A stretch of 44,191 nt of DNA from Bacteroidota bacterium (lineage in GTDB: Bacteria > Bacteroidota > Bacteroidia > Bacteroidales > P3). The notes under the pieces were generated by a model that saw nothing but the letters and a program-made list of their open reading frames with translations, searched no databases and was not told the origin of the DNA. The DNA is taken from NCBI GenBank assembly GCA_017860255.1, contig JAFNAR010000022.1:1-44191 (forward strand). Reading direction: 5' to 3'. Of the stretch, positions 36,144 to 43,749 are shown one piece after another; position 1 is the first letter of the stretch, and each line of letters opens with the position of its first letter. The translations under genes were made by a program, and so were the position numbers.

Positions 36144-36257
36144 TTAATCATTTACCATATTACATTCATAAGTACTTGCTTCAAAACTTGCACTAACTTC
36201 TACTTCTAAACCATCTAATAATTCAATATGAGATGCATATAAAATCTTATGAAATAA
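36144..36257 (-). pseudogene. C-terminal fragment of a secreted protein ('ELLxGFEV' domain)
   Basis: On the minus strand, after a TAA at 36258-36260, one frame reads LFHKILYASHIELLDGLEVE, then VSASFEASTYECN and a stop at 36144-36146. The pattern 'IELLPGFEVxxGSxFEA' with a following cysteine is the usual end of the 3-coathanger-like domain found in many secreted Bacteroidetes proteins. Upstream no continuation is found. It is probably the remains of a gene deleted before the barrel gene. The remainder of the gap 36260-36450 is unremarkable. Confidence 0.5.
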
Positions 36258-36452
36258 TTATGCGGCAAACTTATAAACTTATTTCCAATCTTCCAAACAA
36301 AAAAGAAAATTATTCTTTCCCTAAATAATAAATATATTTATCACCACCTTAAAAAAATAGTTGCAAAAGAATAATTATCTGAACTCAAAAAATCCTATCC
36401 CTTGACTTCATAACACTATTGTAAAGAATAATTATAAGCTTATTTTAAGCAA

Positions 36453-36636
36453 AGATAACTATTCCAAACTCTCAAGATAACTATCCAAGAAGCTCAAGAT
36501 AACTATACGAAACTCAAAAAGTCGCACTTTTTAATCAAAAAGTCGCACTTTTTAGACGAAAAGTCCGACTTTTTTAATCCGAGATAACTATCGCAGAGTC
36601 GCCAGATAACTATCTTGGAAAAGCGAGATAGTTATC
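36453..36636. repeat. palindromic word cluster C (AGATAACTAT and AAAAGTCGCACTTTT)
   Basis: AGATAACTAT occurs at 36453, 36475, 36497, 36582 and 36604, and its complement GATAGTTATC at 36627-36636. The first three are spaced exactly 22 bases apart, as are copies four and five. Between them lie AAAAAGTCGCACTTTTT at 36516-36532 and 36537-36553 (21-base spacing) and AAAAGTCCGACTTTT at 36559-36573, each a palindrome. The spacers CAAACTCTCA, GAAGCTCA and similar are only loosely alike. Confidence 0.8.
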
Positions 36637-36647
36637 GTAAACATAAA

Positions 36648-36675
36648 TAACTTTGTTTGAACAATATTGTTTAAC
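36648..36675 (+). promoter_or_regulatory. TAACTTTG box overlapping a 21-bp dyad
   Basis: TAACTTTG at 36648-36655 is a perfect -7 element. It is followed by GTTTGAACAATATTGTTTAAC at 36655-36675 in which the centre AACAATATTGTT (36660-36671) is a perfect 12-bp palindrome, placed over the expected transcription start. This looks like an operator. No -33 element is seen. A short frame from the ATG at 36691 ends after 14 codons. Confidence 0.35.
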
Positions 36676-36801
36676 ATAAAAACCAAAGGAAATGTCTATA
36701 AAGTTTTTCAAATACAAAAGGAATGTTCCATTCTAAGGTCATAAAACGCAAGAGAAGGGTTTCTTTTGAAGGTTTATGGCGAGTTGTTAATCAATTAAAA
36801 C

Positions 36802-36832
36802 AAAGAGAAGCTCATGGAAAGAGCTTCTCTTT
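36802..36832. terminator. strong hairpin, likely terminator
   Basis: AAAGAGAAGCTC at 36802-36813 and its exact complement at 36821-36832 form a 12-bp stem with a 7-base loop. It is followed by GAGGTTTT on the plus strand and by TTTTAATT on the minus strand. It could end a short transcript from 36648, or the opposing ABC gene transcript that reads out at 36980. Confidence 0.6.
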
Positions 36833-36979
36833 GAGGTTTTATAAATATAAATTATTTACTGCAAAAATAAAAAGTTTTAGAGCTTAAAGACTAAAATTAG
36901 GAATAGTTTTCTCTGAAAATATAATTTAATTCACGCATTTAATAAGTCAAATAAATATGATTTGAGATTCAAAAATTAT

Positions 36980-38686
36980 CTATACAGGAATTGAGGATAT
37001 AAGTTTTTTAGTGTACTGAGTTTGAGGATTTGCATAAATTGAGTCAGCTTCACCCTCTTCAACAATAATTCCCTTTTGCATAACAATCATTCTATCGGAC
37101 ATATATTTCACAACAGACAAATCGTGAGAAATAAATATATAAGTAAACCCAAAATCATTTTTTAAATCATTAAGTAAATTCAAAACTTGAGCTTGAACCG
37201 AAACATCTAAAGCAGAAACACTTTCATCACAAATAATAATCTTAGGCTCCAAAGCCAATGAACGAGCAATCCCAATTCTTTGTCTTTGACCACCAGAAAA
37301 CTGATGAGGATATCTATCATATTGCGAAGCATCAAGACCAACCTTATCTAAAAGAGAAATAACTCTTTCTTTTCTTTCTTTTGCGTTTGAATAAATATTA
37401 TGAACAATCAAAGGTTCTTCAATTGCTTGACCAATTGTCAAACGAGGATTTAAAGAAGAATATGGATCTTGAAATATTATTTGAATATCTTTTCTTATCT
37501 TTCTTAACTCCTCCCCTTTCATTTGGTTTAATAGCTTACCATCAAACTCAATTTGTCCACTTGTTGATTCAATTAATTGTAGGATTGCTCTTCCTACTGT
37601 TGTTTTACCACAACCACTTTCTCCAACAAGCCCTAAGGTTTCTCCCTTAAAAACATCAAAGCTAACTTTGTTTGCTGCAATTTTCTTTTTCGTTATCTTG
37701 ACAAATAAATTTTTCTTAACAACATACTCAACAGATAAATCATTAACTCTTAGTAATGGTTCTTGAGAGTAGAGCAATTTATGATTTTCTTGTCTTTGCT
37801 CTTTAGTAATTAGCACTTGCTCTTGATTCTTGTCACTCAAAAAATCTGAAACAGTAAGCAATCTCTTTGGTCTTTCTTCTATTGGGGGGCGAGATGCAAG
37901 CAAACCTTTTGTATAGGAATGCTGTGGATTATAGAATACATCATTTACATCACCCTTTTCAACAATTTCTCCTTTATAAAGAACAATAACCCTATCGGCA
38001 ATCTGTTTAATTACACCCAAATCGTGAGTAATAAATAAAATACCTATTCCATATTTCTCTTGAATGGACTTTAGCAACTCCAAAATAGTTTTCTGAACAG
38101 TAACATCCAAAGCTGTTGTAGGTTCGTCAGCAATAAGTAAGTCTGGATTACAGCTTAAAGCCATTGCAATCATAACTCTTTGCTTTTGTCCTCCAGAAAG
38201 TTCAAACGGATAACTATTATAAATTCTTTCAATATCAGGCAATAAAACTTCCTTAAAAAGCTCTAAAACTCTTTGTTTAGCTTTGCTTTTTGTTGTTTTA
38301 TTATGAAGCATAATCATTTCCTTAACCTGATTGCCACATTTCTGAACAGGATTTAGAGCAGTCATAGGTTCTTGAAAAATCATAGCAACCTTATCTCCTC
38401 TAAAAGATTGGTATTCCTTTTCACTCAATGAAGTTAAATCAATAGGTCTATCCTCGTTTTGATAAAAAAGAATCTTTCCTTCATTGATTTTAGAATATTT
38501 CTCAGGCAAAAGTCCCATAATTGCCAAAGAAGAAACACTTTTTCCTGAGCCACTTTCTCCAACCAAACCTACAATTTCACCTTTATTAATAGAAAAATCA
38601 ATACCTTTAACAACTTCAAACCATTGTTTTTGGCGAAGAAATGAAATTTTTAAATTTTCTACTTGAATAAGTTTTTGGTCTGGCAT
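36980..38686 (-). CDS. ABC transporter ATPase with two fused domains (dipeptide/oligopeptide type)
   Basis: A 568-residue protein with two nucleotide-binding domains, like a DppD-DppF fusion (YejF/GsiA type). Domain 1 has GESGSGKS, LSGGQKQRV and LLIADEPTTALD. Domain 2 has GESGCGKTT, FSGGQRQRI and IIICDESVSALD. The oligopeptide-type C-terminal extensions (YTKGLLASRPP, YTKKLISSIP) follow each. I use the ATG at 38686 (MPDQKL); the TTG at 38710 overlaps the promoter. No permease or binding protein gene is adjacent, so its membrane partners must be encoded elsewhere. Confidence 0.9.
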   Translation of the reverse strand: MPDQKLIQVENLKISFLRQKQWFEVVKGIDFSINKGEIVGLVGESGSGKSVSSLAIMGLLPEKYSKINEGKILFYQNEDRPIDLTSLSEKEYQSFRGDKVAMIFQEPMTALNPVQKCGNQVKEMIMLHNKTTKSKAKQRVLELFKEVLLPDIERIYNSYPFELSGGQKQRVMIAMALSCNPDLLIADEPTTALDVTVQKTILELLKSIQEKYGIGILFITHDLGVIKQIADRVIVLYKGEIVEKGDVNDVFYNPQHSYTKGLLASRPPIEERPKRLLTVSDFLSDKNQEQVLITKEQRQENHKLLYSQEPLLRVNDLSVEYVVKKNLFVKITKKKIAANKVSFDVFKGETLGLVGESGCGKTTVGRAILQLIESTSGQIEFDGKLLNQMKGEELRKIRKDIQIIFQDPYSSLNPRLTIGQAIEEPLIVHNIYSNAKERKERVISLLDKVGLDASQYDRYPHQFSGGQRQRIGIARSLALEPKIIICDESVSALDVSVQAQVLNLLNDLKNDFGFTYIFISHDLSVVKYMSDRMIVMQKGIIVEEGEADSIYANPQTQYTKKLISSIPV

Positions 38687-38707
38687 AAATAAAGTTTTAA
38701 GTATGTG

Positions 38708-38736
38708 CAAAGATAAATAAAAGTTTTATTTTGCAA
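38708..38736 (-). promoter_or_regulatory. promoter of the ABC ATPase gene
   Basis: The minus strand has TTGC at 38736-38733 and TATCTTTG at 38715-38708. Transcription should begin at about 38703, which leaves a leader of about 17 bases before the ATG at 38686 and rules out the upstream TTG. Confidence 0.55.
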
Positions 38737-38797
38737 TATAAATATATGTTGAATTCAAGCTATTTCAAGAAAAATTGCATAAAAAAGTAGAAAAAAA

Positions 38798-38828
38798 TTT
38801 GCAGGTTTAAAAAAATATAGTACTTTTG
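38798..38828 (+). promoter_or_regulatory. promoter of the tRNA-Gln genes
   Basis: TTTG at 38798-38801 and TACTTTTG at 38821-38828 are separated by 19 bases, a perfect match to the Bacteroidetes -33/-7 pattern. Transcription should begin about 20 bases before the first tRNA. Confidence 0.65.
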
Positions 38829-38853
38829 CAACCTCAATTTAAACAAAACTGAT

Positions 38854-38924
38854 TGTCCCGTGGTGTAATGGTAACACATATGATTTTGGTTCATACATTC
38901 CAAGTTCGAGCCTTGGCGGGATAA
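38854..38924 (+). tRNA. tRNA-Gln (anticodon UUG)
   Basis: A 71-base cloverleaf. The acceptor stem TGTCCCG pairs with CGGGATA (one G-U), the D arm holds GTAATGGTAAC, and the anticodon stem TATGA/TCATA encloses TTTTGGT with anticodon TTG. The T arm is CCAAG-TTCGAGC-CTTGG. The discriminator is A and CCA is not encoded. It reads CAA, and CAG by wobble. Confidence 0.93.
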
Positions 38925-38933
38925 CAAAGAAAT

Positions 38934-38963
38934 AAAAGTCAAAGTATTAACTTTGACTTTTTT
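38934..38963 (+). terminator. hairpin terminator after the first tRNA-Gln
   Basis: AAAAGTCAAAGT at 38934-38945 pairs exactly with ACTTTGACTTTT at 38950-38961 around a 4-base loop, followed by TT. The palindrome works on both strands. It separates the two tRNA genes, so the second may depend on read-through or its own promoter. Confidence 0.7.
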
Positions 38964-38979
38964 AATATTACATATTTAA

Positions 38980-39050
38980 TGTCCTGTGGTGTAATGGTAA
39001 CACATATGATTCTGGTTCATTTATTCTGGGTTCGAATCCTAGCAGGATAA
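38980..39050 (+). tRNA. tRNA-Gln (anticodon CUG)
   Basis: A 71-base cloverleaf very similar to the first. The acceptor stem TGTCCTG pairs with CAGGATA, the anticodon loop TTCTGGT gives anticodon CTG, and the T arm is CTGGG-TTCGAAT-CCTAG. The discriminator is A. It reads CAG only. The pair probably arose by duplication and anticodon change. Confidence 0.93.
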
Positions 39051-39058
39051 CTAAGACA

Positions 39059-39093
39059 AAAGCCAAACTATTTATTTATAATAGCTTGGCTTT
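39059..39093 (+). terminator. hairpin terminator after the second tRNA-Gln
   Basis: AAAGCCAA at 39059-39066 pairs with TTGGCTTT at 39086-39093, and CTAT/ATAG extends the stem inside, followed by ATTATTTT. Confidence 0.65.
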
Positions 39094-39099
39094 ATTATT

Positions 39100-39342
39100 T
39101 TAAGCAATTGCCCGACATTTGCCCGTATCCTCTAAATTAAGCAGTCTTTTTGGATTTGGAAGTTGATTTTTTAACTTCCTTTTTTTTGTCTTAGGTTTAG
39201 AAACTTTGAAATTAGTTTCTTTGACAATACCTAAATTGTTAATTGCATCATTCTTCAAAGAGTCGTCATTTTTATTCTCTTTATTATCATCTAAAGACTG
39301 TTTATGTTTCTCGTGTTCCATTTTTAACTTGGCAAAAGACAT
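39100..39342 (-). CDS. possible small basic protein next to the tRNA-Gln pair
   Basis: An 80-residue open frame from an ATG at 39342. The sequence is highly charged (KPKTKKRKLKNQ) with no recognised domain and no promoter box. Its last codons run through two TTGCCCG direct repeats (39108-39114 and 39119-39125). It may be a small mobile-element protein, the end of a degraded gene, or chance. I include it because the composition is protein-like and the surroundings are otherwise empty. Confidence 0.3.
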   Translation of the reverse strand: MSFAKLKMEHEKHKQSLDDNKENKNDDSLKNDAINNLGIVKETNFKVSKPKTKKRKLKNQLPNPKRLLNLEDTGKCRAIA

Positions 39343-39469
39343 ATAAGAATTAATTACACGAAGTGTGTTTTTAGGAAATAAAAAATATTTTAACTAAAAA
39401 TATTAAAAATAGCATATACTTATAAGAAAAAATGTAATTTAGCAACACTATTTATTAATTTGATTGAAT

Positions 39470-40909
39470 ATGGAATATAAGTTTTTTACAAATGATGAAG
39501 CAAATTACATTTCTGAAATGTACAAGGGTACAAATTCTATCAGGAAAAAAAGATTTGAAGAGGAGTTTTTTGATTTGCATTATAATGAATTAATTAAAGG
39601 CTGTATATGGGAAGAATGGTTTAATGATATAATAAAAAATCCTTTATTAACCGAAGATGAGTTACTTAAGTGTAAAATTGGAGTTATTAATCAAGTTATA
39701 TATATTTCCCCAATAAAAACTGATTCTGATTTAGAATATAATAAATATAATTTACGTCTTTGTTTAGCAAATGATAAAGTAGCAGATAATCTATATATCA
39801 ATCTTGTAATTTATATTCTTTATAGCGAAACTTATAGCAAGATTAAAAATATGGATGATTTTCATTCATTTATTACTGAATTATCTTTTATAATGAATAA
39901 TGATATTATAAGAAACTATATAGAACGTATGGCACTTAATAAAGAAAGTGTTAGAAAAGCTATTAGAAAAAAGATAATTGATTTCCTTAATGATTATAAG
40001 AAAGATGGAATGAGTTTGTTTGAAAATCAAAACAAATATTTTTTAGAAATTTATAAAGAAAGAAAGGCAATTAATGATGATGGTATTACAAAGTTTAGAG
40101 AAGCTTTAGTAGATAGTAATAAAGATATAATATCGAAAATTATATCTAATGAATTATACTCCTTATATAATATGCAAGATTTCCCTCTTCTAACTACCAT
40201 TGAACAGAAACACAACCTAAACACAAAATTCGATAAGGCTTATTTAATAAATAGAAAGGATTATAAAGAATCTAATAGACCACCAAAAGGCTATGAATCT
40301 TTAAAATATTCAAATTATGAGCTAATAGACTATTATAATATAGCTAATGAAGATGCTAATGTATTTAGGCATAAAAATGAGTTTGATATTGTAGATATCC
40401 TTTCACATTATTATTTGGAGATAAAAAGTTATAATCAACAATATAAATTTAGAAGTTTTCCTGCATATTTGAATAATGATAAAGAAATGATTACACAACT
40501 AATTATTTCTAATTTCAAATTTCATATAAATCAAGCATTCTTACGAGTTACAAAAAATAAGCTACCAATTATTGATAGTTATTTTATTGAAGGAAAAGCT
40601 CTAATTGAAGATAAATATGATTATGATAAAATGTTTAAAATACTCAAACCTTTTATTTTAAATGGGACAAAGTCGATTTATAAGTCTGTAATTGAAAATC
40701 ATATTTTGCCAAAAGACACACAAAAGCTTAGAATGATAAAACCTAATAAAGCGGATATTGTACGATTTGCAGATTGTTTTGAAATTCCAATTTATAAAAT
40801 CAATAAGATATTTGAAGAAAAAGTTGATTCAAATGACAGGAACAGAGTATCTGTACCTGATTTTTTGAAAGTTTTAAGAGCAAATTATAATAATCGTTTA
40901 TATAAATAG
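39470..40909 (+). CDS. unknown 479-residue protein of a mobile-element region
   Basis: A soluble, Asn-, Lys- and Ile-rich protein that I do not recognise. I use the ATG at 39470; a TTG six bases upstream is in frame. Helical, charged sequence dominates. The C-terminal 60 residues contain RMIKPNKADIVRFADCFEI and then SVPDFLKVLRANY, which could be a small DNA-binding or protein-contact domain. No catalytic motif is evident. It is followed by a terminator at 40947 and then by primase-type genes, so a role in the replication or control of an integrated element is a guess from context. Confidence 0.65.
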   Translation: MEYKFFTNDEANYISEMYKGTNSIRKKRFEEEFFDLHYNELIKGCIWEEWFNDIIKNPLLTEDELLKCKIGVINQVIYISPIKTDSDLEYNKYNLRLCLANDKVADNLYINLVIYILYSETYSKIKNMDDFHSFITELSFIMNNDIIRNYIERMALNKESVRKAIRKKIIDFLNDYKKDGMSLFENQNKYFLEIYKERKAINDDGITKFREALVDSNKDIISKIISNELYSLYNMQDFPLLTTIEQKHNLNTKFDKAYLINRKDYKESNRPPKGYESLKYSNYELIDYYNIANEDANVFRHKNEFDIVDILSHYYLEIKSYNQQYKFRSFPAYLNNDKEMITQLIISNFKFHINQAFLRVTKNKLPIIDSYFIEGKALIEDKYDYDKMFKILKPFILNGTKSIYKSVIENHILPKDTQKLRMIKPNKADIVRFADCFEIPIYKINKIFEEKVDSNDRNRVSVPDFLKVLRANYNNRLYK

Positions 40910-40916
40910 AAAGATT

Positions 40917-40940
40917 TTTCCGACCCTATTTCCGACCCTA
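40917..40940 (+). repeat. 12-bp tandem repeat TTTCCGACCCTA x2
   Basis: Two exact copies of TTTCCGACCCTA in tandem, with a related GTCCGACCCC at 41001-41010. They lie between the 479-residue gene and the primase genes, one on each side of the terminator, and could be iterons or protein-binding sites. Confidence 0.6.
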
Positions 40941-40946
40941 TTACAC

Positions 40947-40984
40947 ACCCTTACTAAGTTATTCATTTAGTGAGGGTTTTTTAT
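40947..40984 (+). terminator. intrinsic terminator of the 479-residue protein gene
   Basis: ACCCTTACTAA at 40947-40957 pairs with TTAGTGAGGGT at 40967-40977 (one G-U), followed by TTTTTATTTT. Confidence 0.75.
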
Positions 40985-41060
40985 TTTTTAATTGCTTTAA
41001 GTCCGACCCCTTTTAATATTAACTCTTTGTTCCTTTGCTCTTTACTCGAATTTTTGTATA

Positions 41061-41068
41061 TATATTTG
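41061..41068 (+). promoter_or_regulatory. TATATTTG box upstream of the primase-type genes
   Basis: A perfect -7 element about 200 bases before the start at 41268. The long leader 41076-41267 has a minus-strand open frame of 78 codons, which I do not support, and a 30-codon plus-strand frame (41200-41292) that overlaps the gene start. Confidence 0.4.
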
Positions 41069-41267
41069 CAGAGTAAATAATATAAAAATAATAAGCATAT
41101 GTATAAGTTGCTCCAATGTAGCCAAAAAATTGTAAATAATATTTTTCCTTTGCAACATATAATACAAACCCTGATGGGAAATAAAAATATTTTAAAATAA
41201 TGAATAATATAATAAATAAGGATGATGCATTTAAGTTGATGCTAATCCTCAACATGAAAACAAAAAA

Positions 41268-42335
41268 ATGGTGCTTAGTTCTACTTCCTTAATTGGGAGT
41301 GGAACAATAGCCCCCACTTCTTCTAATTATGAATTACCTGAATTGCCAAAGGTTCAAATATGGGCTTCGGCATCGGATGTTGTAAATAATAATTATGTAT
41401 CTATTGATAAACTCGTTCAGATGATTATTGAAAGGGAATTGGATAGTTCAATTATTAGTTTAAGGCAATTGAATATAAAGGAAATTGATTGCAAGGATAA
41501 GGAATTAAAGAAGGAATATAAGTTTACTAAAAATAGACTGCCTTTAATAACCTTTACATTTCATCTTAAAGATTACAGAGATGAAAATCATTTGAATTAT
41601 TACACTGGCTATATTGTATTAGATGCAGATTTAAAAGAAAATCCAAACTTACCATTAAGAATTAAAAACATTAAGAGAAACATATCTGATTGTCCTTATA
41701 CATTTCTAATGTTCGATTCACCACGAGGAGAAGGCTTTGGACTTAAGGTGGTTTTAAGAACATTTTTAAATAGTGAAATTGTTAAATGTAATGAGGAATT
41801 AAAAAAGGAAATGGACAATAAGAAAAGGAAAAATTTGATTGATACAATTAAAGATTTTCATTTTCAAGTACATAAAAGAAGTAGAGAATATTATTCTAAT
41901 AAGTTTGATTTGCTATTTGATCAGGGAGCTAAAAACTTTCAAGGTGTATGCTTTTTGAGTGGAGATAGTAATATATATTATAATCCTAATTCTTCCCTTT
42001 TAAAAATAGTTTGGGCAAAAAAGGAAAAAGAAACAACTACTTTTAATACCTATAATGATTTCAACTTTAGCACAACTTCAAATAATGATATTCTTGAAGC
42101 AATACTAAAAGACTTTATCAAAAATTGTAGTGGAAGAAATTCAGCAACTTTTTTATTAGCCGTGCAAGCTAAATACTACAACATAAGTGAGAATGAGATT
42201 TTGAATTTTGTTATGAATAAATGGGGAGATGATGACTTTAACCAAAAGGAAGCTCTTAGAGCAATAAGAAATGGTTTTAAATATACTCCTTATGTTCAAT
42301 ATATTTTTAATAATAATAACTCAAACAATTTATAA
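41268..42335 (+). CDS. BT4734/BF3469-like (VirE N-terminal domain) protein
   Basis: A 355-residue protein. The core resembles the BT4734-like/VirE N-terminal domain, an archaeo-eukaryotic-primase-like fold common next to helicases in Bacteroidetes elements: LPLITFTFHLKDYR, YYTGYIVLDADLKENPNL, and FLMFDSPRGEGFGLKVVL, which match the 'GxIxLDxD' and 'SpSGxGxK' motifs. The start at ATG 41268 lacks a clear ribosome site; an upstream frame (41200) could join it by a -1 slip in the A7 run at 41262-41268. The next gene begins 2 bases after its stop, so the two form a primase/helicase pair. Confidence 0.75.
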   Translation: MVLSSTSLIGSGTIAPTSSNYELPELPKVQIWASASDVVNNNYVSIDKLVQMIIERELDSSIISLRQLNIKEIDCKDKELKKEYKFTKNRLPLITFTFHLKDYRDENHLNYYTGYIVLDADLKENPNLPLRIKNIKRNISDCPYTFLMFDSPRGEGFGLKVVLRTFLNSEIVKCNEELKKEMDNKKRKNLIDTIKDFHFQVHKRSREYYSNKFDLLFDQGAKNFQGVCFLSGDSNIYYNPNSSLLKIVWAKKEKETTTFNTYNDFNFSTTSNNDILEAILKDFIKNCSGRNSATFLLAVQAKYYNISENEILNFVMNKWGDDDFNQKEALRAIRNGFKYTPYVQYIFNNNNSNNL

Positions 42336-42337
42336 TT

Positions 42338-43738
42338 ATGAATACAAATTTAGAAAAGGCAAAAGTGGAAGAAAAGAAAAATACTCAATTTGTTCAAGTA
42401 AGAATAGAAATGACATGCTATATCCTTCAAATCTTAAAAGAAAAAAATGATAATGTAGTTTATAATAATGGATTTTATTTCTATGAGGATTCTCATTGGC
42501 AACTCAAAGAAAAAATTTATGTAAAGAACTTCTTGCGTGATTTTGCTGAAGAATTAGGAATACCAGAAAAGGAATATAAATCATATAAGAAAGCTCATGA
42601 CCTATATGAGCAGGCTAAACTCGATCTCTATAAAGAACTTGAAACAAATAGAGATGTATTAAACTTTCCAAATGGCACTTATGACATAAATACTTTAGAG
42701 TTTCGAGGACATCGTAAAGAGGACTTTCTGAAGTATGTGTTTCCTTACAATTATGATTCTAATGCAACTTGTCCAAGGTGGATTAACTTTATTAATGAAA
42801 TTCTTCCAGAACAAGATTTAAGAAAGCTTATTAAAGAAGTGTTAGCATATCCTTTATCAAATGTACATCTTGAAAAAATCATTTATTTCTATGGAAACGG
42901 AAGAAATGGAAAATCTTTAACTCTTGATGTTGTAAGTTGTGTTTTGGGAGAAAATAATGTAAGTAATGTATCTTTAGGATATATTTTGAAAAATGATGGA
43001 TTGGGGATTCAGCAAATGGAAAATAAATTAATTAATATTTCGGCTGAGAATCTTCCAAAAATTTCAGATAGTTCAGTACTTAAAACATACACTTCAGGAG
43101 AATCAATGACTGTTAAAAAGCTATATCAAGACATATATTCAACAAAGAACTACCCTCAAACAATATTAGCATCAAACCACCTTCCACAAAGTTCAGATTA
43201 TTCTTTTGGATTTTACAGCAGATTATTTATCTTTCCATTTAACTATACCATTCCTGCGGATAAAATCAATCCTAATTTAAAGCAAGAGTTATGCGAAGAA
43301 TTGCCAGGCATTTGCAATTGGTTATTGGATGGCGTGAAATATCTAAGAGAAAACAAAAAGTTTAGCGAAAGTCAAACAATTGAAGCTCTTAAAAATGAAT
43401 ACCGTATTGAATCAGACACAGTTTGTAGTTTTATGGAAGAAAAAATGTATATTCCTTCCAATTCTAAAAAGAAGTTGCTAAAGGAAATATATAATGAATT
43501 TAATAGATTCTGTGATGAGAATAATTATCGTCAAATTAGTACTAAAAATTTATCATCAAGACTAAAAGGATTATGTTATAAAATTGAAAGATTAACAGGA
43601 AATAAAAACTTTGTATGGTGTGAAGTAAGGGGGATAAATGAAATTGAACTTCCTGAAGAATTGGATATTCCAGAAAATAATTCAAAACCAATAGAAGAAA
43701 ATGATTTATTTGGTGATGAATCAGATTTAGATTTCTAA
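42338..43738 (+). CDS. P4-family primase C-terminal/SF3 helicase protein
   Basis: A 466-residue replication protein of phage and plasmid type. The N-terminal D5_N-like domain is at about 90-170 (LNFPNGTYDINT, FPYNYDSNATCPRWINFI). The SF3 helicase follows: Walker A FYGNGRNGKSLTLD near residue 188-201, Walker B KLINISAENLP, and motif C QTILASNHLP. The C-terminal part has helices found after the P4-type helicase (IEALKNEYRIESDTVCSFME), and the end is very acidic. It has no primase domain of its own; the preceding gene may supply it. It marks an integrated satellite or plasmid-like element. Confidence 0.85.
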   Translation: MNTNLEKAKVEEKKNTQFVQVRIEMTCYILQILKEKNDNVVYNNGFYFYEDSHWQLKEKIYVKNFLRDFAEELGIPEKEYKSYKKAHDLYEQAKLDLYKELETNRDVLNFPNGTYDINTLEFRGHRKEDFLKYVFPYNYDSNATCPRWINFINEILPEQDLRKLIKEVLAYPLSNVHLEKIIYFYGNGRNGKSLTLDVVSCVLGENNVSNVSLGYILKNDGLGIQQMENKLINISAENLPKISDSSVLKTYTSGESMTVKKLYQDIYSTKNYPQTILASNHLPQSSDYSFGFYSRLFIFPFNYTIPADKINPNLKQELCEELPGICNWLLDGVKYLRENKKFSESQTIEALKNEYRIESDTVCSFMEEKMYIPSNSKKKLLKEIYNEFNRFCDENNYRQISTKNLSSRLKGLCYKIERLTGNKNFVWCEVRGINEIELPEELDIPENNSKPIEENDLFGDESDLDF

Positions 43739-43749
43739 ATTTCATGAAA

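Noticed and set aside
36723-36887. 54-codon plus-strand frame MFHSKVIKRKRRVSF...
   Set aside because: It runs straight through a perfect 12-bp hairpin and has no similarity I can recognise. The basic composition may reflect only AAA/AGA-rich DNA.
37381-37650. 89-codon plus-strand frame inside the ABC ATPase gene
   Set aside because: It is antisense to a strongly conserved region with clear ABC motifs, so it is a shadow frame.
38854-39050. Suppressor tRNA explaining the in-frame TAA codons
   Set aside because: The anticodons are UUG and CUG, ordinary glutamine tRNAs. Neither pairs fully with UAA, and TAA ends most genes here, so reassignment of the code is excluded. Only weak near-cognate readthrough remains possible.
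41019-41255. 78-codon minus-strand frame upstream of the BT4734-like gene
   Set aside because: It covers the TATATTTG promoter box of the opposite strand, starts with no promoter of its own, and has the Tyr/Phe/Ile-rich look of AT-rich chance frames. A tiny membrane protein cannot be excluded.
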